Shown here piece by piece: positions 1-7,480 of a stretch of 16,405 bases of DNA (position 1 is its first letter; each line of letters opens with the position of its first letter). Origin of the DNA: Actinomycetes bacterium. GTDB lineage: Bacteria > Actinomycetota > CALGFH01. Position numbers and translations under genes: made by a program. The notes under the pieces are model-generated. The model had not been told where the DNA came from. It worked only from the letters and a program-made list of their open reading frames with translations, and made no database searches. The stretch spans positions 1 through 16,405 of the forward strand of contig JASLIH010000154.1 in the NCBI GenBank assembly GCA_030152105.1, written 5' to 3'.

Positions 1-1263
1 GTTGAAGGCCAGCCCGGCCTGGTGGCGCTCGCCGTAGCCGAGCCAGCAGATCCGCGCCGGCAGCCCCTGGAACCGGACCCGCTCGGCGGCCAGCTCCAGC
101 CAGCGGCGCAGGTGCTCGTCGTCGCCGAACAGCTCCAGCACGGCCCGGTCGGTGCGGGCGATGTCGGCCTCCTCGCCGGACAGGGCGGCCCAGCGGAACG
201 GCCCCTTGCCCTGGCAGAACAGCGGCCGGATGTAGGCGGGCACGAACCCGGGGTAGGCGAAGGCGTCCCCGAACCCGGCCACCCGGGCCTCGCCGCGCAG
301 GTTGTTGCCGTAGTCGAACACCTCGGCCCCGGCCCGCTGGAACCCGACCATGGCCTCGCAGTGGCGGGCCATCGACTCCTGGGCCGCCTTGACATAGCCG
401 GCCGGGTCCTGGGCCCGGGCCGCCGGGGCGTCGCCCGGGTCGACCCCGCTGGGCACGTACCCGCCGAGGGGGTCGTGGGCCGAGGTCTGGTCGGTGACCA
501 CGTCAGGCCGGAAGCCGGCCGCCAGCAGCTCAGCGAAGACGTCGGCGGCGTTGCCGACCAGCCCGACCGACAGCGCCCGGCCCTCGGCGGCGGCCCGCTC
601 GACCCGGGCGACCGCGTCGGCCAGGTCGTCGGCCCGCTCGTCCAGGTAGCCGGTGTCGAGCCGGCGGGCGAGACGCTCGGGGTCGACCTCGACACACAGC
701 GCGACCCCTTCGTTCATGGTGACGGCCAGGGGCTGGGCCCCGCCCATGCCGCCGAGGCCCCCGGTGAGCACGACCTTGCCGGCCAGGCTGTCCCAGCCCT
801 TCACCTGGGCCACGGCGGCGAAGGTCTCATAGGTGCCCTGGAGGATCCCCTGGGTGCCGATGTAGATCCAGGACCCGGCCGTCATCTGCCCGTACATCGT
901 GAGCCCGGCCGCCTCCAGCTCGCGGAACTGCTCCCAGTTGGCCCACTCCGGCACCAGCAGGGAGTTGGCGATCAGCACCCTGGGAGCGAAGCTGTGGGTC
1001 CGGAACACCCCCACCGGCTTGCCCGACTGGACCAGCAGGGTCTCGTCGTCGCCGAGCCGCCGCAGGGTGGCCACGATCCGGTCGAACGCCGCCCAGTTCC
1101 GCGCCGCCCGGCCGGTGCCGCCGTAGACGACCAGGTCGTCGGGCCGCTCGGCGACCTCGGGGTCGAGGTTGTTGCAGAGCATCCGCAGGGCCGCCTCCTG
1201 CTGCCACCCCCGGCAGGACAGCTCTGGCCCCCGGGGGGCGCGGACGACCCGTGCGCCTTCCAT
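1..1263 (-). CDS. hutU: Urocanate hydratase (urocanase), C-terminus cut by window edge
   Basis: Urocanase converts urocanate to 4-imidazolone-5-propionate using tightly bound NAD+, the second step of histidine degradation, in the cytoplasm. 421 codons are visible; family members are about 550 residues, so roughly the last quarter lies beyond the left edge. Visible family motifs are [11 protein letters not shown] (about 47-57), the glycine-rich NAD site [10 protein letters not shown] (168-177), FDYGNN, and the block [12 protein letters not shown], whose Cys350 matches the conserved active-site cysteine. The ATG at 1263 is preceded by a clear AAAGGAG ribosome site and lies 22 bp after the hutH stop, so the two are very likely co-transcribed and translated in sequence. 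No frameshift is visible. Identity is firm; the missing C-terminus cannot be assessed. Confidence 0.96.
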   Translation of the reverse strand, partial: MEGARVVRAPRGPELSCRGWQQEAALRMLCNNLDPEVAERPDDLVVYGGTGRAARNWAAFDRIVATLRRLGDDETLLVQSGKPVGVFRTHSFAPRVLIANSLLVPEWANWEQFRELEAAGLTMYGQMTAGSWIYIGTQGILQGTYETFAAVAQVKGWDSLAGKVVLTGGLGGMGGAQPLAVTMNEGVALCVEVDPERLARRLDTGYLDERADDLADAVARVERAAAEGRALSVGLVGNAADVFAELLAAGFRPDVVTDQTSAHDPLGGYVPSGVDPGDAPAARAQDPAGYVKAAQESMARHCEAMVGFQRAGAEVFDYGNNLRGEARVAGFGDAFAYPGFVPAYIRPLFCQGKGPFRWAALSGEEADIARTDRAVLELFGDDEHLRRWLELAAERVRFQGLPARICWLGYGERHQAGLAFN

Positions 1264-1285
1264 CAACAGCTCCTTTCCGGCCGGG

Positions 1286-2851
1286 TCACCCGAGGGGCCC
1301 GGCCACCTCCTCGGCGGCGGCGACCAGGGTGCCGTCGGCCACCAGGTGCTCCACGGCGGCCAGGTCGGGGGCCAGGTAGCGGTCCTCGTCCAGGGGCGGG
1401 ACCTGCTCGCGGACCCGGTCCAGGACGGCCGCCACCGCCGCCCCCGGGCGCAGCGGGCCGCGCAGGTCGATCGCCTGGGCGGCGCACAGGGCCTCGATGG
1501 CCAGGGCCCGGCGGACGTTGGCGATGACCCGGCGCAGCTTGAGGCCGGCCGTCCAGCCCATGGACACGTGGTCCTCCTGGTTCCCCGAGGTCGGGATCGA
1601 GTCGACCGAGGCCGGGTGGGCGAGCACCTTGCAGTCGGCCACCAGGGCCGCCGCCGTGTACTGGGTCAGCATCAGGCCCGAGTTGAGACCCGGGTCGCGG
1701 GCCAGGAACGGCGGCAGGTCGTGGTTGAGGGCCGGGTCGAGCAGCCGGTCGACCCGGCGCTCGGAGATGTCGGCCAGCTCGGCCAGGGCGATGGCCAGGA
1801 AGTCGAGCACGAAGGCCAGCGGCTCGCCGTGGAAGTTGCCGACCGAGATCACCTCGCCGGTCTCGGCGAACACCACCGGGTTGTCGGTGACCGAGCCCAG
1901 CTCGCGCTCCACCACCTGGCGGGCGAAGGCGATCACGTCCCGGCAGGCCCCGTGGACCTGGGGGGCGCAGCGCAGCGAGTAGGCGTCCTGGATGGCGTGG
2001 TCGGAGTGGCGGTGGCTGGCCAGGATGGGCGACCCGGCGAGCATGGTCCGGAGGTTGGCCGCGCTGGCCACCTGGCCGGGATGGGGGCGGAGCTCGTGGA
2101 GGCGGGCCTGGAAGGGCCGGTCGGTGCCGAGGAGGCCCTCGATCGACATGGCGCAGGCCACATCGGCCATGGCGGCCAGGGCCTCGGCGTCGGCCACGGC
2201 CAGGCAGGCAAGGGCGAGCATCCCCTCGGTCCCGTTGACCAGCGACAGGCCCTCCTTGAAGGAGAGCCTGAGTGGCTCCAGCCCGGCCTGCCGCAGCCCC
2301 TCGGCGGCGGGCAGGCGGCGGCCGTCGACCAGGACCTCGCCCTCGCCGAGCAGGGGCAGGGCCAGGTGGGCGAGCTGGGCCAGGTCGCCGGAGGCGCCGA
2401 CCGAGCCGTGCTCGGGGATCACCGGGGTGATCCCGGCGGCCAGCAGGGCGAGCAGCGCCTCCACCACCAGGGGCCTGACCCCGGAGTAGCCCTGGGTGAG
2501 GGTGCGGGCCCGCAGGAGCTGCATGCCCCTGACCACCTCGGTCTCCAGCGGGTCGCCGATGGCGGTGGCGTGCGACAGGACGATCCGGCGCTGCAGCTCC
2601 TCCAGGTCGGCCGGGGCCACGGCGGTGTTGGCGAGCAGCCCGAACCCGGTCGAGACGCCGTACACCTGCCGCCCTTCGGTCACCGCCCGCTCGACCACGT
2701 CGCGGGCCGCGGCCATGCGCTTGCGGCCCTCCTCGCCGAGCTCCACCGGGACCCGGCCGCGGGCCACGGCCACCACCTGGCCCACGCCAAGCGGGCCGCC
2801 GGTCAGCACCACCCGGCCGGGGCCGGCCGCTCCATCGCCACGTCGCGTCAT
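1286..2851 (-). CDS. hutH: Histidine ammonia-lyase (histidase)
   Basis: Histidase deaminates L-histidine to urocanate, the entry step of the hut pathway. The 521-residue protein is near the usual 500-520. The motif [14 protein letters not shown] carries the Ala153-Ser154-Gly155 triad that cyclises into the MIO electrophile, and Tyr64 in VYGVSTGFG matches the catalytic tyrosine. Two features favour histidase over phenylalanine or tyrosine ammonia-lyase: Ser93-His94 in RRIVLSHA (the substrate-selectivity position) and the [10 protein letters not shown] block. The ATG at 2851 is chosen because homology begins just after it, and a -10-like TACGAT ends 6 bp upstream with no ribosome site, which suggests a leaderless mRNA. 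The same frame stays open upstream to 3214, but that part does not resemble the family. It leads the hutH-hutU pair; no hut regulator is visible in the window. Confidence 0.97.
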   Translation of the reverse strand: MTRRGDGAAGPGRVVLTGGPLGVGQVVAVARGRVPVELGEEGRKRMAAARDVVERAVTEGRQVYGVSTGFGLLANTAVAPADLEELQRRIVLSHATAIGDPLETEVVRGMQLLRARTLTQGYSGVRPLVVEALLALLAAGITPVIPEHGSVGASGDLAQLAHLALPLLGEGEVLVDGRRLPAAEGLRQAGLEPLRLSFKEGLSLVNGTEGMLALACLAVADAEALAAMADVACAMSIEGLLGTDRPFQARLHELRPHPGQVASAANLRTMLAGSPILASHRHSDHAIQDAYSLRCAPQVHGACRDVIAFARQVVERELGSVTDNPVVFAETGEVISVGNFHGEPLAFVLDFLAIALAELADISERRVDRLLDPALNHDLPPFLARDPGLNSGLMLTQYTAAALVADCKVLAHPASVDSIPTSGNQEDHVSMGWTAGLKLRRVIANVRRALAIEALCAAQAIDLRGPLRPGAAVAAVLDRVREQVPPLDEDRYLAPDLAAVEHLVADGTLVAAAEEVAGPLG

Positions 2852-2857
2852 GCCCGC

Positions 2858-2887
2858 ATCGTAGGTCGGGCCCGGACGCCCCGTCAC
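2858..2887 (-). promoter_or_regulatory. Putative leaderless promoter of hutH
   Basis: On the minus strand GTGACG (2887-2882, four of six matches to TTGACA), an 18-bp spacer and TACGAT (2863-2858, fits TAnnnT) stand exactly 6 bp before the hutH ATG at 2851. This places the expected transcription start on or next to the A of the ATG. No Shine-Dalgarno sequence is present. The layout is what leaderless actinobacterial genes show; the start site itself is inferred. Confidence 0.5.
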
Positions 2888-2964
2888 GCCCTCGTGATAG
2901 TTCTTGGCGGGACGATTCCCGACCCGGCCCGGGAGGTGGCCCGCCGTGATTGCCGCGCGGCCCA

Positions 2965-3009
2965 CCTGGGTAATCAGGAAGAACACGACTCGAGCTTGCC
3001 TAGGTAATC
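2965..3009. repeat. Two near-identical 11-bp direct repeats, possible operator
   Basis: CCTGGGTAATC (2965-2975) and CCTAGGTAATC (2999-3009) differ at one base and start 34 bp apart, about three helical turns. They lie in the 289-bp divergent gap between hutH and the zinc-ribbon gene, a stretch otherwise without a gene. They could bind a regulator of either gene, but no known hut operator is recognised in them and chance is not excluded. Confidence 0.3.
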
Positions 3010-3140
3010 GCCGTAGCCGACCCGCCGGATCCCAGATCGGTATGCGGAAGTTGCCTCCGAAGGGATGCAAGATCATCTGAGTTAGGCCATCCTGGTGGTG
3101 CGTCCCGGCGTCGACCGGGGGGAGCAAGGAGACGACGACT

Positions 3141-3368
3141 ATGGGCACCGACGACAGCGGCACCGCCACGCCGACCCTGCAGCGCGAGGTCTGCGACAAG
3201 TGTGGCTCGCGCATGGAGCTGGAGAGCTCGGCCTATGGGTTCGAGCGCTGGAAGTGCCCGAAGTGCCAGCAGGTCGTCGGCATCGACCGCGACCCCGAGG
3301 TCGGCAGCCGCTTCCAGATCGCCCGCGGTCAGCCCTGGAACTACTCCCCGGACGCGTTCAAGAACTGA
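3141..3368 (+). CDS. Small zinc-ribbon protein of unknown function
   Basis: A 75-residue protein with two CxxC knuckles, CDKCG (Cys18, Cys21) and CPKCQ (Cys39, Cys42), spaced as in a single treble-clef or zinc-ribbon fold that holds one zinc ion. The central AYGFERWKCPKC resembles generic zinc ribbons. No catalytic motif, signal peptide or membrane segment is seen, so it is presumably cytosolic. The ATG at 3141 has a good AAGGAG ribosome site about 9 bp upstream. The gene is divergent from hutH across 289 bp and its last 11 bp overlap the 3' end of the convergent CPBP gene. What it binds cannot be told from the sequence; a link to histidine catabolism would be based on position alone. Confidence 0.85.
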   Translation: MGTDDSGTATPTLQREVCDKCGSRMELESSAYGFERWKCPKCQQVVGIDRDPEVGSRFQIARGQPWNYSPDAFKN

Positions 3369-4167
3369 CGCCGGGGATCCAGAGGAACATCAGCAGCGAC
3401 CACAGGGCGTGGGAGACCATGCCGGGCACGAGGCTCCCCGTGACCTGGCGCTGCCTCGCCCACACGGTCCCGCAGACCAGCGCGGCCAGGGACAGGACCA
3501 CGCTCCCTGACAGGCCGACGAACAGCGCGTACAGCACGGTGGTGGCGACCACCGGGCGCCACCCGGGCCCATAGCGCCTGGTCATCCGGGCGAACACCGC
3601 CCCCCGCCACAGCACCTCCTCACTCGGCGAGGTCGCGAACACGATCACCAGGGCGGCCAGCCCCGCCGGGGCGGTGGCCCGCGCCAGGTCCACCACCTCC
3701 TGGATCCGCGGCGCCAGCGGTGTCTGGCGGACCACCAGCGCCCCGGCGCAGAACAGCAGGTACAGCCCAAGGCCGGAGACGACCCCCATCACCACCAGCC
3801 GCCGGTCCGGCCGCAGCCGGGTCCAGAGGTACGGGTGCCAGGCCGCCCACCACGAGAACGCCGAGAGCACCACCATCGCCGACCAGAACGGCACCACCTG
3901 CAACCAGAACGCCGCCGGATAGACCACCGCCATCGCAGCAAGCGCGGCCGGCAACGCCCACCCCGGCCGAGCGGCCGTGGCCGGCCGTTCCGGCACCGGG
4001 GTCTCCGGGCCGAGCTGCTCGAGCCCGCCGCCATCGCCCGGACCGCCGGTGGGGGCGGACCCGTTCCCGGTGAGGTCTCGGCGGGGGATCCAGCCTGGCC
4101 GGCGCGGGGCCTCGGGAGGCGGCGCGTCGGTCGGGTGGGTGCGCGGAGGCCGGCGCACCCGGCTCAC
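3358..4167 (-). CDS. CPBP-family intramembrane metalloprotease homologue
   Basis: A 269-residue membrane protein. The first 65 residues are proline- and arginine-rich and probably cytosolic; hydrophobic segments follow at about 70-110, 124-147, 167-180, 204-233 and 247-264. Two CPBP (Rce1/Abi-type) signatures are present: SEEVLWRG (Glu183, Glu184, Arg188) and the late motif SHALW (His253). The middle FxxxH motif is not evident: the matching helix reads LYALFVGLSG without a histidine, so activity is uncertain. Family members process prenylated or leader peptides, or act in immunity or stress signalling; the substrate here is unknown. The start is GTG at 4167 with no strong ribosome site, so the N-terminus is tentative. 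It overlaps the zinc-ribbon gene by 11 bp at the 3' end and is divergent from the phosphatase gene. Confidence 0.85.
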   Translation of the reverse strand: MSRVRRPPRTHPTDAPPPEAPRRPGWIPRRDLTGNGSAPTGGPGDGGGLEQLGPETPVPERPATAARPGWALPAALAAMAVVYPAAFWLQVVPFWSAMVVLSAFSWWAAWHPYLWTRLRPDRRLVVMGVVSGLGLYLLFCAGALVVRQTPLAPRIQEVVDLARATAPAGLAALVIVFATSPSEEVLWRGAVFARMTRRYGPGWRPVVATTVLYALFVGLSGSVVLSLAALVCGTVWARQRQVTGSLVPGMVSHALWSLLMFLWIPGVSS

Positions 4168-4315
4168 CGGTGCGCGCCCCGATCTGAGGGACTGGCCATA
4201 CTCGCAGGATAGGCGGGGCCCACCGCGAGCGCCGCTCGGGCCGCTGCACCGAACCGCCGCTCGGGCCCGCTGCTACCATCGCAGCCGCCATCCCCAGACC
4301 TCCGAGGACCTGTGC

Positions 4316-4981
4316 GTGCCCGAGACCGTCGTCCACCTGGTCCGACACGGGCAGGTGGAGAATCCTCGCCGGGTGCTCTACGGCCGGCTGCCCGGCTACC
4401 ACCTGTCACGCCGCGGCCAGGCCCAGGCCGACCTGCTGGCCGGCCACTTCGCCGGCGCGCCCCTGGCCGCGGTCCTGGCCAGCCCCCTTGAGCGGGCCCA
4501 GCAGACCGCCACCCCGATCGCCGCCGCCCACGGCCTCGAGGTCCGCACCGACCTGCGCCTGATCGAGACCAGCAACATCTTCGAGGGCGTCGCCGGCAAC
4601 GTCGCCTGGTACATCCTCCGCCATCCCCGGCTGTGGTGGAAGCTCCGCGACCTCCGCGCCCCCTCCTGGGGCGAGCGCAACGTCGACATGGCCGAGCGGG
4701 TCCACGCCGTCGTCGACGCCGCCCGAGCCGAGTTCGCCGGCCGCCAGGTCGTCCTCGTCTCCCATCAGGCCCCTATCTGGGTCGCCCGCCTGGCCTTCGA
4801 ACGCCGCCGCCTCGCCCACTGGCCCGGCTGGCGGCGCTGCACCCTGGCCAGCGTCACCACCCTCACCTTCACCGACGACACCCTCACCAGGGTCACCTAC
4901 GCCGAGCCTGCCGCCTCCGCCCTCCTCGGAACCGACCCCGGTCCCGGCCCCGGGCTACGACGGGACCGCGAAGCGCAGTAG
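4316..4981 (+). CDS. Histidine phosphatase family protein (phosphoglycerate mutase-like)
   Basis: A 221-residue cytosolic enzyme of the histidine phosphatase superfamily, in which a histidine is transiently phosphorylated. The N-terminal LVRHG gives Arg10 and nucleophile His11. Arg60 in SPLERAQQTA, Glu84 in RLIETSNIFEG and the second histidine His150 in VSHQAP complete the phosphate pocket. Actinobacterial relatives include phosphosugar, nucleotide-related and phosphoglycerate-type phosphatases; substrate cannot be assigned. The GTG at 4316 is chosen because GAGGA lies 7 bp upstream and the family domain begins immediately; the frame is open far upstream, but that part overlaps the divergent CPBP gene and is not family-like. 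The proline- and glycine-rich tail overlaps the last 27 bp of the convergent Rv2629-like gene. Confidence 0.92.
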   Translation: MPETVVHLVRHGQVENPRRVLYGRLPGYHLSRRGQAQADLLAGHFAGAPLAAVLASPLERAQQTATPIAAAHGLEVRTDLRLIETSNIFEGVAGNVAWYILRHPRLWWKLRDLRAPSWGERNVDMAERVHAVVDAARAEFAGRQVVLVSHQAPIWVARLAFERRRLAHWPGWRRCTLASVTTLTFTDDTLTRVTYAEPAASALLGTDPGPGPGLRRDREAQ

Positions 4982-6112
4982 GGCGCCCAGGCCCTCGGCG
5001 GGTGCGGCCTTGGGCGGCGGAGGGGCGTCGTGGATCTCGCCCCGGCCCTCGGCGGGGCGTGTCTGGTCGGCCGGGTCGAGCACGCTCACGTCGGCGCCGG
5101 TGCCTAGGGCGGCGCGGACAGCCACGTCGACCAGCCGGCCCTCGACCGGGTCGGCGACGGCGAGGTCGATCAGGGTGCCGGGCTCGGCGGCGACGTCGGT
5201 CGGGGCCGGCCCGAACCAGGCCGTCCGCTCGTCGTCGAGGAACAGGCCGGTGAGCAGCAGTGTGTCGACCTGGCCGCGGGCGAGCGCGGCCAGGGTCGCG
5301 GCGGCTCCCTCCACCGCCCGGTCGGCCTGGCCCCGCTCCTCGGCGAAGCGCTCCAGCAGCGCCTGGTTGTCGGCCTCCACGGTGTCCCTGACCAGCCGGT
5401 CGGCCTCGACGAAGACCTCGTCCAGGGAGCCGAGCTCGCCCCCGACCACCTGCAGCAGCTCCCGCACCCGCTTGGGGGCGTGCTCGCGGAGCAGCTTGAG
5501 GGCGCGCACGTCGCCGGCGACGGCGACGAACCGGGGCCGGACCTGGTCGACCAGCCGGGTGAGGGCCGCGGCGACCTCGCCGGCGTTGGACTCCCACAGG
5601 GCCTCGGCCCGGTGGTGGTGGCGCGGCTGCGACCAGCCGCCGGCCTGCGCCTTGTGGATGTGGGGGGTGACGCGGCCGTCGACCCGCTCGGTCCGGGCGA
5701 CGTCGTCGGCCACCCGCGCCGCCATGTCGGCCCCGGTCCGGTCGGTCAGCACGGCCACATGCGGCACGGCGGCCTGATCGGCGGCCAGCAGCAGCACGAC
5801 GTCGGGGAGGGCGCCCACGCGCAGGAGTGTGTCCCGCGGCGGCGGGTCGGGCAGGTTGGCCGAGTAGCGCGGGCCGTCCACGGCGGCGATCACGGCCAGG
5901 GTCGCCCCGGCGGTGTGGCTGCCCTCGACCAGCGGGTCGATGGCGGCGACGGTCGCCTCGGGCACACCGGCCACGAGCATGGCCCCGCGCAGGTTCTTCC
6001 AGCGCAGCGCCACCCGGTCGGCGGCCTGCTCGACGTCGCCCTCGGTGTCCATGTACGCGGAGGTGAAGGGCTCGTCGGCATCGAACACGCGGGCGATCTC
6101 GGCGTGGTGCAC
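4955..6112 (-). CDS. Rv2629/baeRF-like protein (archaeo-eukaryotic release factor fold)
   Basis: A 385-residue protein resembling mycobacterial Rv2629 and the bacterial archaeo-eukaryotic release factor (baeRF) families, related to eRF1 and Vms1, which act on peptidyl-tRNA at ribosomes. The block HKAQAGGWSQPRHHHRAE (153-170) looks like the conserved loop in place of the eRF1 GGQ; Gly158-Gly159 and Gln162 are candidate catalytic-loop residues. It is followed by an RFVAVAGD strand and a C-terminal domain with DTLLLTG and the nucleic-acid-release-factor-like GTGADVSVLD region. The GTG at 6112 has GGGGAG about 6 bp upstream. It is the last gene of an apparent operon, 46 bp after the phosphoribosyltransferase. 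Peptide release or ribosome rescue is inferred from fold only; in M. tuberculosis the relative belongs to the dormancy regulon. Confidence 0.88.
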   Translation of the reverse strand: MHHAEIARVFDADEPFTSAYMDTEGDVEQAADRVALRWKNLRGAMLVAGVPEATVAAIDPLVEGSHTAGATLAVIAAVDGPRYSANLPDPPPRDTLLRVGALPDVVLLLAADQAAVPHVAVLTDRTGADMAARVADDVARTERVDGRVTPHIHKAQAGGWSQPRHHHRAEALWESNAGEVAAALTRLVDQVRPRFVAVAGDVRALKLLREHAPKRVRELLQVVGGELGSLDEVFVEADRLVRDTVEADNQALLERFAEERGQADRAVEGAAATLAALARGQVDTLLLTGLFLDDERTAWFGPAPTDVAAEPGTLIDLAVADPVEGRLVDVAVRAALGTGADVSVLDPADQTRPAEGRGEIHDAPPPPKAAPAEGLGALLRFAVPS

Positions 6113-6158
6113 GGTCTCTCCCCTCGACTCGGTCGGACTGAGGGTTCTCGTGTCGGGT

Positions 6159-6857
6159 TCAGGGTTCTCGGGCGGGGGATGGCCCGTTGGGCCACCGCGA
6201 CCCCGGGTCGGGCGCCCAGGCCGCCCGGAGCAGGCTTCTCACCTCCTCGTCGGTGGTCTGGGGGAACGAGCGGTAGGAGTAGCCGACCGCCCGGAACGGG
6301 CGTGGGGTGGTGGCGCACACCACCTCGTCGGCCTCCTTCCCGAGGCGCTGGCAGGTGGAGGCAGGCGCGGTCGGGACCGCCACCACCACGCGGGTGGGGT
6401 CAAGCAGCCGGGCGGCCGCCACCGCCGCTCGCATGGTGGCGCCGGTGGCCAGGCCGTCGTCGACCAGGATCACGACCCGACCGGCGAGGTCGGGTGGATC
6501 CCGGCCCTCGCGGTAGCGCCGCTCGCGGCGGGTGAGCTCGCGACCCTCGGCCTCGGCGGCCTGGCGCAGGACGGCCTCGCTCAGCCCGAGCCGGTCGACC
6601 ACCTGCTCGTTGACCACCTGGACCCCGCCGGACGCGATCGCGCCCATCGCCAGCTCCTCGCGGCCGGGAACGCCCAGCTTGCGCACGACGAACACGTCGA
6701 GCGGCGCCGCCAGGGCCCGGGCGACCCGCGCCGCCACCGGGACCCCGCCCCGGGGCAGGCCGAGCACGAGCACGTCGTCCCGGCCGGCGTAGTGGCCGAG
6801 CCGGCCGGCCAGGACGTCGCCGGCCTCGACCCGGTCGCGGAACATCGTCCTCGCCAC
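6159..6857 (-). CDS. Phosphoribosyltransferase-domain protein
   Basis: A 232-residue cytosolic protein with a type I phosphoribosyltransferase fold. The PRPP-binding signature is VILVDDGLATGAT (129-141), with the two acidic residues Asp133-Asp134 and the TGAT phosphate loop. LGLPRGGVPVA (32-42) is the N-terminal pyrophosphate-contact loop, and FVVRKLGVPGREELAMGA follows as in the group often annotated simply as phosphoribosyltransferase. The base acceptor is unknown; homologues such as M. tuberculosis Rv0571c are linked to hypoxia response rather than to nucleotide salvage. The start is GTG at 6857; an ATG at 6845 is possible, but its GAGG sits only 3 bp away. It lies 27 bp after the 54-aa gene and 46 bp before the Rv2629-like gene, all on the same strand. 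Confidence 0.92.
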   Translation of the reverse strand: MARTMFRDRVEAGDVLAGRLGHYAGRDDVLVLGLPRGGVPVAARVARALAAPLDVFVVRKLGVPGREELAMGAIASGGVQVVNEQVVDRLGLSEAVLRQAAEAEGRELTRRERRYREGRDPPDLAGRVVILVDDGLATGATMRAAVAAARLLDPTRVVVAVPTAPASTCQRLGKEADEVVCATTPRPFRAVGYSYRSFPQTTDEEVRSLLRAAWAPDPGSRWPNGPSPAREP

Positions 6858-6884
6858 GGCGGTGGCCCGCCTCGTCGCTGCGCG

Positions 6885-7049
6885 TCAGCGCGGCGCGTCG
6901 TCTTCGTCGAAGGGGACGGACATGGCCTGCTCCAGCGCGTCCTCCTCGGGCACCTCGATGTCGATCTCGGGGATCAGGTCGGGGGTGTCCCGCTCCAGCA
7001 GCGGCTGGCGCTGCTCCAGGGCGTCGGCCTCGGGCACGGCGTCGGTCAT
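6885..7049 (-). CDS. 54-residue acidic protein with duplicated VPEADALEQ motif
   Basis: A small acidic protein (54 residues) with no cysteine and no predicted membrane segment. It contains the same nine-residue motif twice, VPEADALEQ (5-13) and VPEEDALEQ (33-41), 28 residues apart, separated by an acidic, isoleucine-rich linker and followed by an acidic end. The ATG at 7049 has an optimal AAGGAGG ribosome site 7 bp upstream, the strongest in the window, so I take this as a real gene and not the longer frame reaching 7181. It leads the operon with the phosphoribosyltransferase (27 bp) and the Rv2629-like protein. I do not recognise a named family. The duplicated motif suggests a disordered peptide that docks twice onto a partner; that is inference. 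Confidence 0.82.
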   Translation of the reverse strand: MTDAVPEADALEQRQPLLERDTPDLIPEIDIEVPEEDALEQAMSVPFDEDDAPR

Positions 7050-7087
7050 CGATCGTCCTCCTTGTGACGAGCAGCGGCTTCGACCCC

Positions 7088-7093
7088 ACCCTA
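7088..7093 (-). promoter_or_regulatory. Possible -10 element of the 54-aa/PRT/baeRF operon
   Basis: TAGGGT on the minus strand (7093-7088) fits the TAnnnT pattern and lies 39 bp upstream of the ATG at 7049, inside the 155-bp gap behind the four-cysteine gene. No convincing -35 is seen 17 bp upstream. I looked for a DosR-type palindrome in this gap because of the gene content and did not find a clear one. Confidence 0.3.
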
Positions 7094-7204
7094 TCGCCGT
7101 CGGCCCGGTCCCGGGAACGGCTGTCCACACCTGTTCGAGGAGCCGGCGGGGTTGTGGGCACCGTTGGAATGTCCCGCCCACCTCGCCTGAGGTTCAGGTC
7201 GAGC

Positions 7205-7429
7205 TCAGTTGACGGTGCCGAACCCCAGGGTGCCCCGGTCGAACAGGTGCGGCTCGATCGAGCGCAGGTTGGAGCGGGTGCAGGCCGCGCACAGGTAGGT
7301 CCAGCCGCGGACTCCCGACTGGATGGTCCAGCCCGGCGGCAGCCCCGGCCCGGCGGTGTCGGCGATCGCGGCGCAGTACTGGCACACCGGCGGCCGCGCC
7401 CCTCGCTCCCGTTCCTTCTGTCGGACCAT
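7205..7429 (-). CDS. Small four-cysteine (two CxxC) protein downstream of the helicase gene
   Basis: A 74-residue protein with CQYC (Cys16, Cys19) and CAAC (Cys47, Cys50), separated by 27 residues, which probably bind one zinc ion. The core GWTYLCAACTRSNLRSIEPHLF resembles small uncharacterised actinobacterial proteins with a CTRxNxRSIE ending, so I judge it real. No enzymatic motif is seen. The ATG at 7429 has no ribosome site; instead a promoter-like CACAAT ends 6 bp upstream, suggesting leaderless expression from its own start, although it may also be read through from the helicase gene 51 bp upstream. Because the neighbouring UvrD2-like helicase lacks the tetracysteine module known in mycobacterial UvrD2, a partnership is imaginable but unproven. 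Confidence 0.75.
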   Translation of the reverse strand: MVRQKERERGARPPVCQYCAAIADTAGPGLPPGWTIQSGVRGWTYLCAACTRSNLRSIEPHLFDRGTLGFGTVN

Positions 7430-7435
7430 CGGCGC

Positions 7436-7466
7436 ATTGTGCCGCGTTTGCTCGCCTCGCTGCCAA
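7436..7466 (-). promoter_or_regulatory. Putative leaderless promoter of the four-cysteine gene
   Basis: On the minus strand TTGGCA (7466-7461, five of six matches to TTGACA), a 19-bp spacer and CACAAT (7441-7436, four of six) are followed after 6 bp by the ATG at 7429. The spacer is longer than the ideal 17, so this is moderate evidence. It would give the small gene expression independent of uvrD2. Confidence 0.4.
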
Positions 7467-7480
7467 CGGCGCGGCCTTCC

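Noticed and set aside
1169..3007. Long plus-strand open frame of about 600 codons opposite hutH, and similar ones opposite hutU, paaK and thrS (22-1527, 9212-11044, 12810-14675).
   Set aside because: They are mirror images of genuine high-G+C genes, rich in Gly, Arg, Pro, Val and His-Gln strings, with no domain or ribosome site.
2852..3214. N-terminal extension of hutH by up to 121 codons.
   Set aside because: It is unlike histidases, covers the start of the divergent zinc-ribbon gene, and would bury the promoter-like elements at 2858-2887.
3977..4315. Upstream extension of the histidine phosphatase frame.
   Set aside because: It runs antisense to the CPBP gene, has low-complexity composition, and the GTG at 4316 has a proper ribosome site right at the family's first strand.
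7050..7204. DosR-type palindromic operator upstream of the 54-aa/PRT/baeRF operon, expected from the dormancy-linked homologues.
   Set aside because: Only partial GGGAC/GTCCC pieces are present; no 18-20-bp palindrome matching the pattern was found.
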